NCBI RefSeq assembly: GCF_001653795.1
Contig: NZ_CP011514.1
Span: 558,001-622,000, forward strand
Direction: 5' to 3'
Origin: Mitsuaria sp. 7
Lineage (GTDB): Bacteria; Pseudomonadota; Gammaproteobacteria; Burkholderiales; Burkholderiaceae_C
Length of the DNA: 64,000 nucleotides
Under the pieces are notes generated by a model. The model did not search any database. It had not been told where the DNA came from and was given only the letters and a program-made list of their open reading frames with translations. The stretch's first letter is position 1. Each line of letters starts with the position of its first letter. Of this stretch, positions 41,020-50,420 are shown piece by piece. The position numbers and the translations under genes were made by a program.

Positions 41020-41625
41020 CATCTTCGAGCTGTTTGCTGGATCAGTTGGTTTGGCGACGAAGGCGCTTTGCGAGCGCGATTTCGCTTAACTGCTTGCCGG
41101 TGGGCTTGTCGTACGCCCAGGCCTGGGATCATACTGAGTACTAGACGATGGCAAATCCAACGTTGATCGCGGGCAAAACTTCATAACGATCAGCAATTGA
41201 CGATCGCCGCAGCAACTTCTCTTGCAGCCTTGACGGCTGCCGTGTTCATAACCTTTCTCCTTGACCTCTCGTGCAGGTCTTCCTCGGTGTTTGCTGAGCC
41301 TTGGGCTCCGAGTTTTCTTTGTCGATGCCGAACTCAAACGCGAGCTGGAGATCTTGCAATTCTGGGAAGCCCGCAATTCAGCCGGCGAGTTGGGAAGGAA
41401 TGGGCTCTGGCCGGGGTATTCGCTGCGTCGCGCAATTAAATCGAACACCCGCTGCACTTCGCATCCCAGGGGCGGCATCCGCGCTGGGTAGGCGCGTTCA
41501 ACGACGCGGCAATTGACTGGCGCTAGCTAGCGCGAGCCACCAAGGTTGAGTCCAGGCGACGCTACAGGGACAGGAAGCCCGAAAAGCATTGATCCGTTCA
41601 GCTATTCTTCCGAGTGGAGGAAGCC
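41020..41625. other. 606-bp region without a supported gene
   Basis: Several overlapping short frames of about 70-130 codons occur on both strands. None has a recognisable motif and they contradict one another. It is probably non-coding or decayed accessory DNA. Confidence 0.5.
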
Positions 41626-42232
41626 ATGACACCTGACGAACTCAAAGCCATCTGGAATTTGGTCGGTACGCTCGGCACGGGCGCACTAATCGGAGCGGTG
41701 GCGCTGTACTACTTGGGAAAATCGCTCGGTGCTTACTCGGCAAAAAAAGGGCGAGAATTTTGCCACTAAGGAAGACATCGGGAAAATCACCGACGAGATC
41801 AAGAAGGTCGAGCATGGCTATAACGTTATGCTCGAAGAGATGAAGAGCCACAACACGTTGCGCGTTGCAGCGGTTGAACGCAGATTACAAGCGCACCAAG
41901 AAGCTTTTGCGATGTGGCGAAAACTTGTTGTTCACTCCAAGGCCGACTTCCACGAGGTGCTGATCGAAGTTCAGGATTGGTGGGAAAACAATTGCATGTA
42001 TCTGGGCAAGGAAGTTAGTAATGCATTTGTGACGGCGTACCGCAACGAAAATCTTCGTTTGGAATATCTGAAAATTGGTGCGACCGCAGATCAGATTATT
42101 GAGGCGGCACACAAGGTCCAGGCGTTTCCCGACATTGTGTTTGCAGCTTGCAAGCTTCCACCTCTCTCCCAAGAGGTGAAGGACGAGATTATTCCAAAGA
42201 CGTTGACGGAACCGGTTCCGAACCGTGAGTAA
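41626..42232 (+). pseudogene. frameshifted membrane-anchored coiled-coil gene
   Basis: ATG 41626 follows a strong GGAGGAA site and encodes one membrane helix (VGTLGTGALIGAVALYYLG). The frame then breaks at a run of seven A (41742-41748). One base less would join it to the downstream frame KKGENFATKEDIGKITDEI, which continues to the stop at 42232 as a coiled-coil/helical domain. The joined product of about 200 residues resembles a common family of uncharacterised proteins with a short anchor followed by a KKGENLATKEDI-type segment. Either the gene is broken, the assembly has a homopolymer error, or the A-run mediates slippage. Lower GC than neighbours suggests horizontal origin. Confidence 0.75.
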
Positions 42233-42727
42233 ATAGTACTCCGTCGTTACGCGGAAAGGGATTCACGCCGCCATACACCAGTTGGATTGCAGGCAATGGT
42301 GGCGACAGCTTCGCGCGTGAATCGACACCATCCCAGCAACAGGCATTCGTCGCGGAACTTGCCGTCGAAGCTCTCTAGATGTCGTTAGCGGTCAATCACG
42401 TTGATAAGCAGTACAACGAGTGGCACGCTGACAACAACGAAGCTATTTGGAATTCGAGAATCCAAGCTTCGTGAAAAACGAAATGAGGTGTTTGCTAGGA
42501 AAAAATGAGTGCATTTGGCCCTTTAGTTGCGTTGTGTTTTGACCTAAACCTGAAAGGCCTTACACTGGCGGCGCTTAACTTTTCTGCGTATAGGGCTGGT
42601 TTGTTGGTGTCAGTAGCCCCTCTTTTTGGGGTGTCCCGCGTTGCTGGTTCATTGCTTATATTGCAGGTGTCCTGTGTCGCCTTTGTGCTCGGGACGTTTC
42701 TTTAAGCAATTTCGATTGGAATTTCAA
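42233..42727. other. leader region of the second peptide locus
   Basis: This 495-bp stretch has no firm gene. A 66-codon hydrophobic frame (42505-42705) has AGGA upstream but contains a promoter-like sequence, so it is doubtful. The region is AT-richer than the genome around it. Confidence 0.45.
42539..42566 (+). promoter_or_regulatory. sigma-70-like promoter
   Basis: TTGACC, a 16-bp spacer and TACACT. It would start a transcript about 155 nt upstream of the double-glycine peptide gene at 42728. Confidence 0.45.
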
Positions 42728-42910
42728 ATGGACGATATTCAAGAGATCAGCTTGGATGAGCTCGAAAGCGTGAGCGGGGGTTTCCTGCGCGGTTTCATCG
42801 GCGGTAAGTTGCTGGACTACGCAATCGACGCCACCATCGGCTACAACAACTCTGGTGCTGCTGCTGACTTCCAGCAGGGCGCAGGTTCTGGCGCCGGCAC
42901 CTTCGGCTGA
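42728..42910 (+). CDS. double-glycine-leader peptide precursor, second (class II bacteriocin-like)
   Basis: The product has 60 residues. The leader MDDIQEISLDELESVSGG matches the double-glycine type (acidic, L-x-x-E-L-x-x-V-S-G-G), cleaved after Gly18. The 42-residue core begins FLRGFIGGKLLDYAI and is rich in Gly, Ala and Ser with GxxxG-like spacing and no Cys. That pattern recalls pore-forming two-component or microcin-type peptides. A hairpin follows within 8 bp of its stop and a CPBP-like gene comes next. Compared with the peptide at 29827-29636 the core is unrelated, but the leader and the CPBP neighbour recur. Confidence 0.8.
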   Translation: MDDIQEISLDELESVSGGFLRGFIGGKLLDYAIDATIGYNNSGAAADFQQGAGSGAGTFG

Positions 42911-42918
42911 TAATGAGC

Positions 42919-42942
42919 AAGGGGCCTCCTGTGAGGCCCCTT
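42919..42942 (+). terminator. hairpin terminator/attenuator between peptide and CPBP-like gene
   Basis: A 10-bp stem AAGGGGCCTC/GAGGCCCCTT with loop CTGT starts 8 bases after the peptide stop and is followed by TCGTATTC. It may end most peptide transcripts and leave low readthrough into the CPBP-like gene. Confidence 0.7.
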
Positions 42943-42951
42943 TCGTATTCA

Positions 42952-43431
42952 ATGAATTTCGTTCTGAGTTCTTTTCAAGGACTGCGCTCAACAAATAGCT
43001 GGCTGAGATTCTCAGTCTTGACGGCCGCGATCGCTTGGCTTGCGGCCTACCTATTGCTTGCGTGCGTTTCTTGGCTGATGACGGCACCGCCGGAGTCTTC
43101 ACCGCGCTCAGCCGTTGAGATCCTATTTGGCGGGGTCATGGGTGCTCCGCTACTCGAGAATTTGCTCGTTGTGGCCGCCCTGGCTGTTCTAGGCAACTGG
43201 TTTTCCGACCGGGTCGCAGTGGTCCTGATGACCGTCATCGCTGTTGCCTTGCATGCAGTCTTCGCGTCGTGGTCCGGCCTCGCAGCCCTGGTGCTGTTTA
43301 TGACGATGGGAGTGAGCTACCAACTGTGGAAACCACAAGGAGCGAAGCTCGCATTCCTCGTGATCTTCTTACAGCACGCGTTGTTCAATCTGCCCGGGAC
43401 TGCGGAAGCGGCCTTCCACGCACTGTCGTGA
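42952..43431 (+). CDS. degenerate CPBP-like membrane protein
   Basis: The product has 159 residues if ATG 42952 is used. An in-frame ATG at 42913, two bases after the peptide stop, would be coupled to the peptide but puts the hairpin inside the coding region. There are about five membrane helices. The motif-1 position reads APLLENLLV (one Glu, no second Glu or Arg), the motif-2 position is ALHAVFAS and motif 3 is LQHALFNL. So it resembles a shortened CPBP protease that may have lost catalysis. Next to a double-glycine peptide, it is a plausible immunity protein (inference). Confidence 0.65.
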   Translation: MNFVLSSFQGLRSTNSWLRFSVLTAAIAWLAAYLLLACVSWLMTAPPESSPRSAVEILFGGVMGAPLLENLLVVAALAVLGNWFSDRVAVVLMTVIAVALHAVFASWSGLAALVLFMTMGVSYQLWKPQGAKLAFLVIFLQHALFNLPGTAEAAFHALS

Positions 43432-43540
43432 GACGTGCCGGTTGGAACCTTGCTCGCGGCTACGATGTCGCCCGCTGCGAGAGGCAGCAACGATCACCAC
43501 AAGAACCGATCCCGCCCGACCGGGATCAGAGGGAGCTCTC

Positions 43541-44101
43541 TTGAAGACATCCATCGCGGCCGTGCTGGCCGCCTCCGCCTTTGCCATGCCCGCGGCGCAT
43601 GCCGAATTCAGCGTGCAGTTCGACGTCGGCGCGAGCCAGTTCTCGAAGTCGCTGTGCCCGGGCTCCGATCCCTGCGACCGTCACGGAGAGTTCGGCCGTC
43701 TGCTGGCGGGCTACCACTTCGACAACGGTCTCGGCATCGAGATCGGTCGCGTGGACTACGGCACCGTCCGCGTCGAGGCCGACAACTGGATGTGGGGTGT
43801 GCTCAAGAGCCGCGCGCTCACGGCGGGCCTGTCATACCGGCAACCGGTGTGGCGCCGGCTGGGCGTGGTGGCGCGCGGCGGCGTGTCGCGGCAGAAGGCG
43901 GAACTGATGAACCCCGCGTACGGCCGGTTCTCGCGCACGTCCTCCCAGCCCTACGCGGGTCTGGGCCTGACCGTCGCCGTCAAGCCGTACTGGGGGGTGG
44001 AGCTCGGCGCGGACGTGAGTCGCGCCAGACACTTCGATCTCTATGTCGACGACAAGCGCACCCTCAGCGCCTGGTACTTCGGGACGCGCTTCAACTTCTG
44101 A
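43541..44101 (+). CDS. small outer-membrane beta-barrel protein
   Basis: The product has 186 residues from a TTG start at 43541 preceded by GGGAG. The signal peptide ends PAAHAEF. It has alternating beta strands, a short loop with two Cys (SLCPGSDPCD) and ends GTRFNF, the terminal-Phe signal for outer-membrane assembly. It is a distant relative of the product at 21469-22038. A longer frame from 43442 would not leave a signal peptide at the N-terminus. Function is unknown. Confidence 0.75.
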   Translation: MKTSIAAVLAASAFAMPAAHAEFSVQFDVGASQFSKSLCPGSDPCDRHGEFGRLLAGYHFDNGLGIEIGRVDYGTVRVEADNWMWGVLKSRALTAGLSYRQPVWRRLGVVARGGVSRQKAELMNPAYGRFSRTSSQPYAGLGLTVAVKPYWGVELGADVSRARHFDLYVDDKRTLSAWYFGTRFNF

Positions 44102-44151
44102 TCTCGCGGGGCCGACGCGCACGTCTGGATCGGCCCGCCCGGCGTGACCTC

Positions 44152-44406
44152 TCAGTGCCCGCCGCCGCTGCCCGGATTGCTGGCCGTCGGCCTGATCTGC
44201 GTCTGCAGCTCCGAGGCCATGCGGGCGCGCTCGGCCTCGCTCAGCGCGGGGCCGCACTGCTTGCGTCCGAGCATCGATCCGGTCTTGACTTCACGGTCGC
44301 GCTCGCAGGTCTCGGCCTTGGCGGTCGAGGCCTTGTCCGTGTCCGGCGCTGCGCACGCGGTCAGCGCCGCCACCAGCGGCAGCGCCGCATAGGTCCAGAA
44401 TTTCAT
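44152..44406 (-). CDS. small lipoprotein
   Basis: The product has 84 residues with lipobox LTAC near residue 18 and a short hydrophilic tail containing two further Cys. It would be lipidated by Lgt, whose gene is in this window. Its function is unknown. Confidence 0.75.
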   Translation of the reverse strand: MKFWTYAALPLVAALTACAAPDTDKASTAKAETCERDREVKTGSMLGRKQCGPALSEAERARMASELQTQIRPTASNPGSGGGH

Positions 44407-44644
44407 CGCGTTCTTCTCCCTGATCTTCGGGGCAACCCGCCCCGGCCGAGAATGCTATCGGCACCCGCCGGCCCCCCGCCTCGGGATGAACGCGGAGGCC
44501 GTGGCCCCGGGGCGGGACGCGCACCGGCGATGATCCGATCCTCACGGCGTGTTCTGCCCCGATGAGCCATAGCCGCAACGCGCCCGCTCTGTTGTACTGC
44601 CGGCCCCGCCTATCCTGCGGGGCCGTCTTCTGGAGGAACCTTTC

Positions 44645-45811
44645 TTGACACCAGGACTCAAACGCTTCTTCGCCAGCGAATCGGCCGGCGGCATCGTGCT
44701 CGCCATCGCCGCGGTCGCCGCGCTGATCCTGTCCAACTCCCCCTGGCGGGAGGCCTACGCCGCCTTCACGCGCATCCAGGGCGAGGTGCGCATCGGCGCC
44801 GACTGGCTGGTGCTGGCCAAGCCGCTGCTGGTCTGGGTCAACGACCTCTGGATGGCCGTCTTCTTCTTCCTCGTGGGACTGGAGATCAAGCGCGAATTCG
44901 TCAGCGGCGAGATGTCGGAACGGTCCCAGGCCGTGCTGCCCATCGTCGCCGCGTTCGGCGGCATGGCCGTGCCGGCGCTGATCTACGCGGGCCTCAACCT
45001 CGGCGACCCCGTCGCGCTGCACGGCTGGGCCATCCCCGCGGCGACCGACATCGCCTTCGCCATCGGCATCGTGATGCTGCTGGGCAGCCGCGTGCCGGCC
45101 TCGCTGAAGGTCTTCCTGACGGCGGTGGCGATCATCGACGACCTCGGCGCCATCGTCGTCATCGCGCTCTTCTACACGAGCCAGCTGTCGCTGACGGCGC
45201 TCGCGGGCGCCGCCGTCTGTCTCGCGGTGCTCTTCGCGTTGAACCGCGCGAAGGTCCGGCGCGCCGACGTCTACATCGTCGTGGGCCTCGTCCTGTGGAC
45301 CTGCGTGCTGAAGTCCGGCGTCCATGCCACGCTGGCGGGCGTCGCCACCGCGCTGTTCATCCCCTCCGACGACGACGGCCACGGCCACTCGCCGGCCGAG
45401 GACCTCGAGCACGCGCTGCATCCCTGGGTCGCCTTCCTCGTCCTGCCGATGTTCGCCTTCGCCAACGCGGGCGTGTCGCTGCTCGGCCTGAACGCCGGCG
45501 ACCTGCTCCATCCCGTGTCGCTGGGCATCGCGCTGGGCCTGCTGCTGGGCAAGGCGATCGGCGTGTTCGGGAGCTCGTGGCTCATGATCCGTTCGGGGCT
45601 GGCGCAGAAGCCGGGCGGCGCCGACTGGGTCCAGTTCTTCGGCGTCTGCGTGCTGTGCGGCATCGGCTTCACGATGAGCCTGTTCATCGGCGGCCTCGCG
45701 TTCGAAGGCCACGGTCCGGACTGGGAAACCCGCGTGAAACTCGGCGTGCTCGGCGGGTCCCTCCTGTCGGGCATCGCGGGGACGCTGATCCTGATGCGCA
45801 AGCGCGCTTGA
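44645..45811 (+). CDS. nhaA: Na+/H+ antiporter NhaA
   Basis: The product has 388 residues from a TTG start with GGAGGAA upstream. It is an inner-membrane antiporter that exports Na+ in exchange for H+, regulating pH and salt. The ion-binding Asp pair is in AVAIIDDLGAIVVIALF, and ATDIAFAIG and FFFLVGLEIKREF are typical. Length and helix count match the family. A terminator follows. Confidence 0.95.
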   Translation: MTPGLKRFFASESAGGIVLAIAAVAALILSNSPWREAYAAFTRIQGEVRIGADWLVLAKPLLVWVNDLWMAVFFFLVGLEIKREFVSGEMSERSQAVLPIVAAFGGMAVPALIYAGLNLGDPVALHGWAIPAATDIAFAIGIVMLLGSRVPASLKVFLTAVAIIDDLGAIVVIALFYTSQLSLTALAGAAVCLAVLFALNRAKVRRADVYIVVGLVLWTCVLKSGVHATLAGVATALFIPSDDDGHGHSPAEDLEHALHPWVAFLVLPMFAFANAGVSLLGLNAGDLLHPVSLGIALGLLLGKAIGVFGSSWLMIRSGLAQKPGGADWVQFFGVCVLCGIGFTMSLFIGGLAFEGHGPDWETRVKLGVLGGSLLSGIAGTLILMRKRA

Positions 45812-45832
45812 AGACCTCGCACCACCAATGAA

Positions 45833-45854
45833 GAAGGGGCCCGAGGGCCCCTTC
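45833..45854. terminator. bidirectional terminator
   Basis: The stem GAAGGGGCC/GGCCCCTTC lies between convergent nhaA and the UPF0114 gene. Confidence 0.85.
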
Positions 45855-45870
45855 GTCGTTCCTGCGCCGG

Positions 45871-45918
45871 CCGATTCGCCGGCCTATTCGCCGGCCCCTT
45901 CGTCGGCCCATTCGCCGG
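45871..45918. repeat. 12-bp tandem repeat, four units
   Basis: Four imperfect copies of CCNATTCGCCGG lie between the terminator and the stop of the UPF0114 gene. They are non-coding. Confidence 0.8.
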
Positions 45919-45931
45919 AGCGCTTCGTTGC

Positions 45932-46546
45932 TCAGTGCTTCTCGGCCGGACCGTGCGACAGCAGCTTGTCCGTCATCGCGATCGCCAGCGCCGACAGCAG
46001 GAAGGCGAGGTGGATGGCGGTCTGCCAGATCAGCGTCTTCTCCTGGAGGTTCTCGACGTTGATGAAGGTCTTGAGCAGATGGATCGACGAGATGCCGATG
46101 ATGGCCGTCGCCAGCTTGACCTTCAGCACCGAGGCGTTGACGTGGTCCAGCCACTCGGGCTGGTCGGGGTGGCCTTCGAGATGCAGCCGCGACACGAAGG
46201 TCTCGTAGCCGCCGATGATCACCATGATCAGCAGGTTGGAGATCATCACCACGTCGATCAGCGCCAGCACGGCCAGCATGATGATGGTCTCGTTGAGCTT
46301 GGTGACCTGGACGTCGGGCTGGTAGCCGACGCTGCTGACCAGCAGCTTCAGCGCTTCCTGGTTGCCGAACGCCGCCTCGACGAGGTGCACGAGCTCGGTC
46401 CAGAACTGGAAGACGTAGACCGCCTGCGCCAGGATGAGGCCGATGTACAGCGGCAACTGCAGCCAGCGGCTCCCGAACATCAGATGCGAGAGCGGGTGCA
46501 TGCGCTGGCGTGCAGTCTCGGCCGGGGGCGTCGGGCGGTCGGTCAT
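45932..46546 (-). CDS. UPF0114/YqhA family membrane protein
   Basis: The product has 204 residues with three or four membrane helices and the family segment VMISNLLIMVIIGGYETFVS. It belongs to an uncharacterised inner-membrane family (YqhA/TIGR00645). It is divergent from acs, and there is no hint of a specific role. Confidence 0.88.
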   Translation of the reverse strand: MTDRPTPPAETARQRMHPLSHLMFGSRWLQLPLYIGLILAQAVYVFQFWTELVHLVEAAFGNQEALKLLVSSVGYQPDVQVTKLNETIIMLAVLALIDVVMISNLLIMVIIGGYETFVSRLHLEGHPDQPEWLDHVNASVLKVKLATAIIGISSIHLLKTFINVENLQEKTLIWQTAIHLAFLLSALAIAMTDKLLSHGPAEKH

Positions 46547-46719
46547 CGGGGTAAGTCCTTCAAGTCGTAACTGGCGGGAACCGCCAAACCGGGCGATTTT
46601 AGTGAGAGCATCGCATCGGCTCTTCTACAAGAGTAAGCACATCGTCAGTGTGAAAGTGGAGAGTTCGGCCCAGTCTGAACCCGAGTTCGAAGATCCCTGC
46701 CTGTACGGAGACATAGGCC

Positions 46720-48678
<1,959 letters not shown>

Positions 48679-48689
48679 GGACCCCGGTC

Positions 48690-48718
48690 GATGCCACGCG
48701 CAGGATGCGCGTGGCATC
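48690..48718 (+). terminator. hairpin after acs
   Basis: A 12-bp perfect stem GATGCCACGCGC/GCGCGTGGCATC with a 5-nt loop lies 12 bp after the acs stop. It has no T-run, so it may stabilise mRNA or aid termination. Confidence 0.6.
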
Positions 48719-48765
48719 TGCGTTGTCATCGGTTCCTCCGACCCTTCTCCTCTGAAAACACGGGC

Positions 48766-48790
48766 AGCCCCGCTTTTGCGGGGCTTTTTC
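48766..48790 (+). terminator. rho-independent terminator
   Basis: AGCCCCGC/GCGGGGCT with loop TTTT and a T-run. It lies in the 335-bp gap between acs and the next gene, which otherwise shows no gene. Confidence 0.9.
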
Positions 48791-49013
48791 TTGCGCTCGC
48801 GCAAGCCGACAACCCCCGGGACACCTCCACTCTGGGGATGCGCTGGCCTTCTCGTGGCAGCGCAGGGGTCATCCACACTCCCTCGGGTTGTGGAACACGG
48901 AGCCGCGCGGGCCAAGAATCCCGGCTCCGTTCCTTCAGGAGCGGTGCCCGCGATCATGGCGGCGCTCGGGCGACACGGCGCGCCAGACGCTGACCTCACA
49001 GAAGGAGTCGTTT

Positions 49014-49541
49014 GTGGAATATTCGTTCACGCTCAAGGTCCAGATGCCGCCGTCGGACTGCGAGGAGGAGCCGTTGAAACAACGGCTGGTTTCCGTCGGC
49101 TGCAAGGACGTGCGGGTCGCCGTGGGCCTGCGCGGCCGGGTGATGTTGAGCTTCATCCGGGAGGCCGAGCGCGCCGATCAGGCCTTGCTGGGCGCGCTGC
49201 GCGAGGTCCGCAAGGCCATCCCCGGCGCGCGGCTGATCGAGGCGGGGCCGGACATGGTCGGTCTCACCGACGTGGCGACGCTGGTGGGCGTCTCCCGCCA
49301 GAACATGCGCAAGCTGATGCTGACCCACCCGATGAGCTTTCCGTCGCCCATCCATGAGGGCAACTCGTCCTCGGTGTGGCACCTGTGGGACGTGCTGCGC
49401 TGGATGCAGGGGCGCGGCGGCTACAAGATCGACGAGGCGATCCTCGAGCTCGCGACGGTGGCCAAGGCGGTCAACCTCGCCCGCGAGAGTCGTCATCTCG
49501 ACGACAGGCGGCGCGACGAGCTGCTCAAGCTCGTGGCCTGA
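49014..49541 (+). CDS. helix-turn-helix DNA-binding protein of unknown role
   Basis: The product has 175 residues from GTG 49014, six bases after GAAGGAG. The N-terminus is an alpha/beta domain of unknown type. Residues about 85-130 are a MerR/AlpA-like helix-turn-helix (LTDVATLVGVSRQNMRKLM) followed by a wing ending in VWHLWDVLRWM. This pattern is frequent in small regulators or phage-type excisionase relatives. No neighbour suggests a regulon. Confidence 0.75.
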   Translation: MEYSFTLKVQMPPSDCEEEPLKQRLVSVGCKDVRVAVGLRGRVMLSFIREAERADQALLGALREVRKAIPGARLIEAGPDMVGLTDVATLVGVSRQNMRKLMLTHPMSFPSPIHEGNSSSVWHLWDVLRWMQGRGGYKIDEAILELATVAKAVNLARESRHLDDRRRDELLKLVA

Positions 49542-49570
49542 CGGGCGCGCTCGGCGCCCTCGGCGACCTC

Positions 49571-49596
49571 AAAAAAGGAAAGGCCCCGGAGGGCCT
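49571..49596 (-). terminator. terminator of the cytochrome c gene
   Basis: AGGCCC/GGGCCT with a 4-nt loop, followed on the minus strand by a T-rich run. Confidence 0.75.
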
Positions 49597-49638
49597 GCAG
49601 CTTCCGAAGGGCAGGGGCGTCGTGGGACGCCCCTGTTG

Positions 49639-49674
49639 CCCTGGATACCCCGGATACCCTGGATACCGTGGATA
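49639..49674. repeat. 9-bp tandem repeat, four units
   Basis: Four copies of CCCTGGATA with single-base changes lie between the terminator and the cytochrome gene. It is probably a variable-number repeat. Confidence 0.8.
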
Positions 49675-49687
49675 CCCGGTTCGACGC

Positions 49688-49999
49688 TCACTTCGTCGAC
49701 AGGATCCACTTGGCGAGTGTCTCGGCCTCGGCCGGGCTGACCTGCGTGTTGGCCGGCATGGGCACCGGACCCCAGACGCCGGAACCGCCCTTGATGATCT
49801 TCTCGGACAGCTTCTTCACGGCGTCCTTGTCCGAAGCGTACTTGGCCGCGACATCCTTGTAGGCCGGGCCGACCAGCTTCTTGTCGACCGCATGGCAGGC
49901 CATGCAGTTCTTCTTCTGCGCCAGTTCGGGGCTGGCGAAGGCGCTGGGGGCGCTCAGCGTGGCGGCGAGGGCCGCGGCAATGAACAAGGCGTTTCTCAT
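49688..49999 (-). CDS. periplasmic class I cytochrome c (c-551/552 type)
   Basis: The product has 103 residues. A signal peptide ends SAFAS. The heme-binding motif is CMACH and the axial Met is in VPMPAN. It carries electrons in the periplasm to a terminal oxidase or peroxidase. Size and motifs match cytochrome c-552 of betaproteobacteria. Confidence 0.93.
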   Translation of the reverse strand: MRNALFIAAALAATLSAPSAFASPELAQKKNCMACHAVDKKLVGPAYKDVAAKYASDKDAVKKLSEKIIKGGSGVWGPVPMPANTQVSPAEAETLAKWILSTK

Positions 50000-50167
50000 G
50001 GCATCCTTTCAGGTGTTGCCGGGCCTCCGAATGGCGCCACAATCGCCGTCGCGACATGGGTTGGACATGACGCGACGCAGGTCGACGAGTGGCTGGGGGG
50101 ATCCGGGCTCGCGCGATTGTAGTGTTGGGGGACGCGCCGGGCAGGAGCGCGCACGAGGAGAACGACG

Positions 50168-50416
50168 ATGTGGTTGATGGTGATCGGTGTCTTGTTGATC
50201 GTTCTCAAACTGGCCGCTGTCGGCCCGTTTGAAACGCTGAGCTGGTGGTGGGTGCTGTCGCCCTTCCCGGTGGCCGTCGTGTGGTGGGAATTCGCCGACA
50301 AGACGGGCTACACCAAGAAGCGCGAGATGGACAAGATGGACGAGAAGAAGGAAGAACGCCGCCAGCGCCAGCTCGACGCCATCGGGCAGGGCGACAAGAC
50401 GCGCAAGAAGCGTTGA
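50168..50416 (+). CDS. small Trp-rich protein
   Basis: The product has 82 residues. An N-terminal hydrophobic helix holds a Trp-rich core (TLSWWWVLSPF and VVWWEF), followed by a basic/acidic charged tail. It matches the betaproteobacterial small Trp-rich protein family (TIGR04438). Function is unknown. It is convergent with ilvD, separated by 4 bp. Confidence 0.85.
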   Translation: MWLMVIGVLLIVLKLAAVGPFETLSWWWVLSPFPVAVVWWEFADKTGYTKKREMDKMDEKKEERRQRQLDAIGQGDKTRKKR

Positions 50417-50420
50417 TCCC

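Noticed and set aside
41197..41516. Three overlapping plus-strand frames of 71-80 codons
   Set aside because: They overlap one another in different frames, lack ribosome sites and show no motif.
42505..42705. 66-codon hydrophobic frame before the second peptide
   Set aside because: It contains a good sigma-70-like promoter and its composition is not typical of coding sequence. The AGGA ahead of its ATG leaves some doubt.
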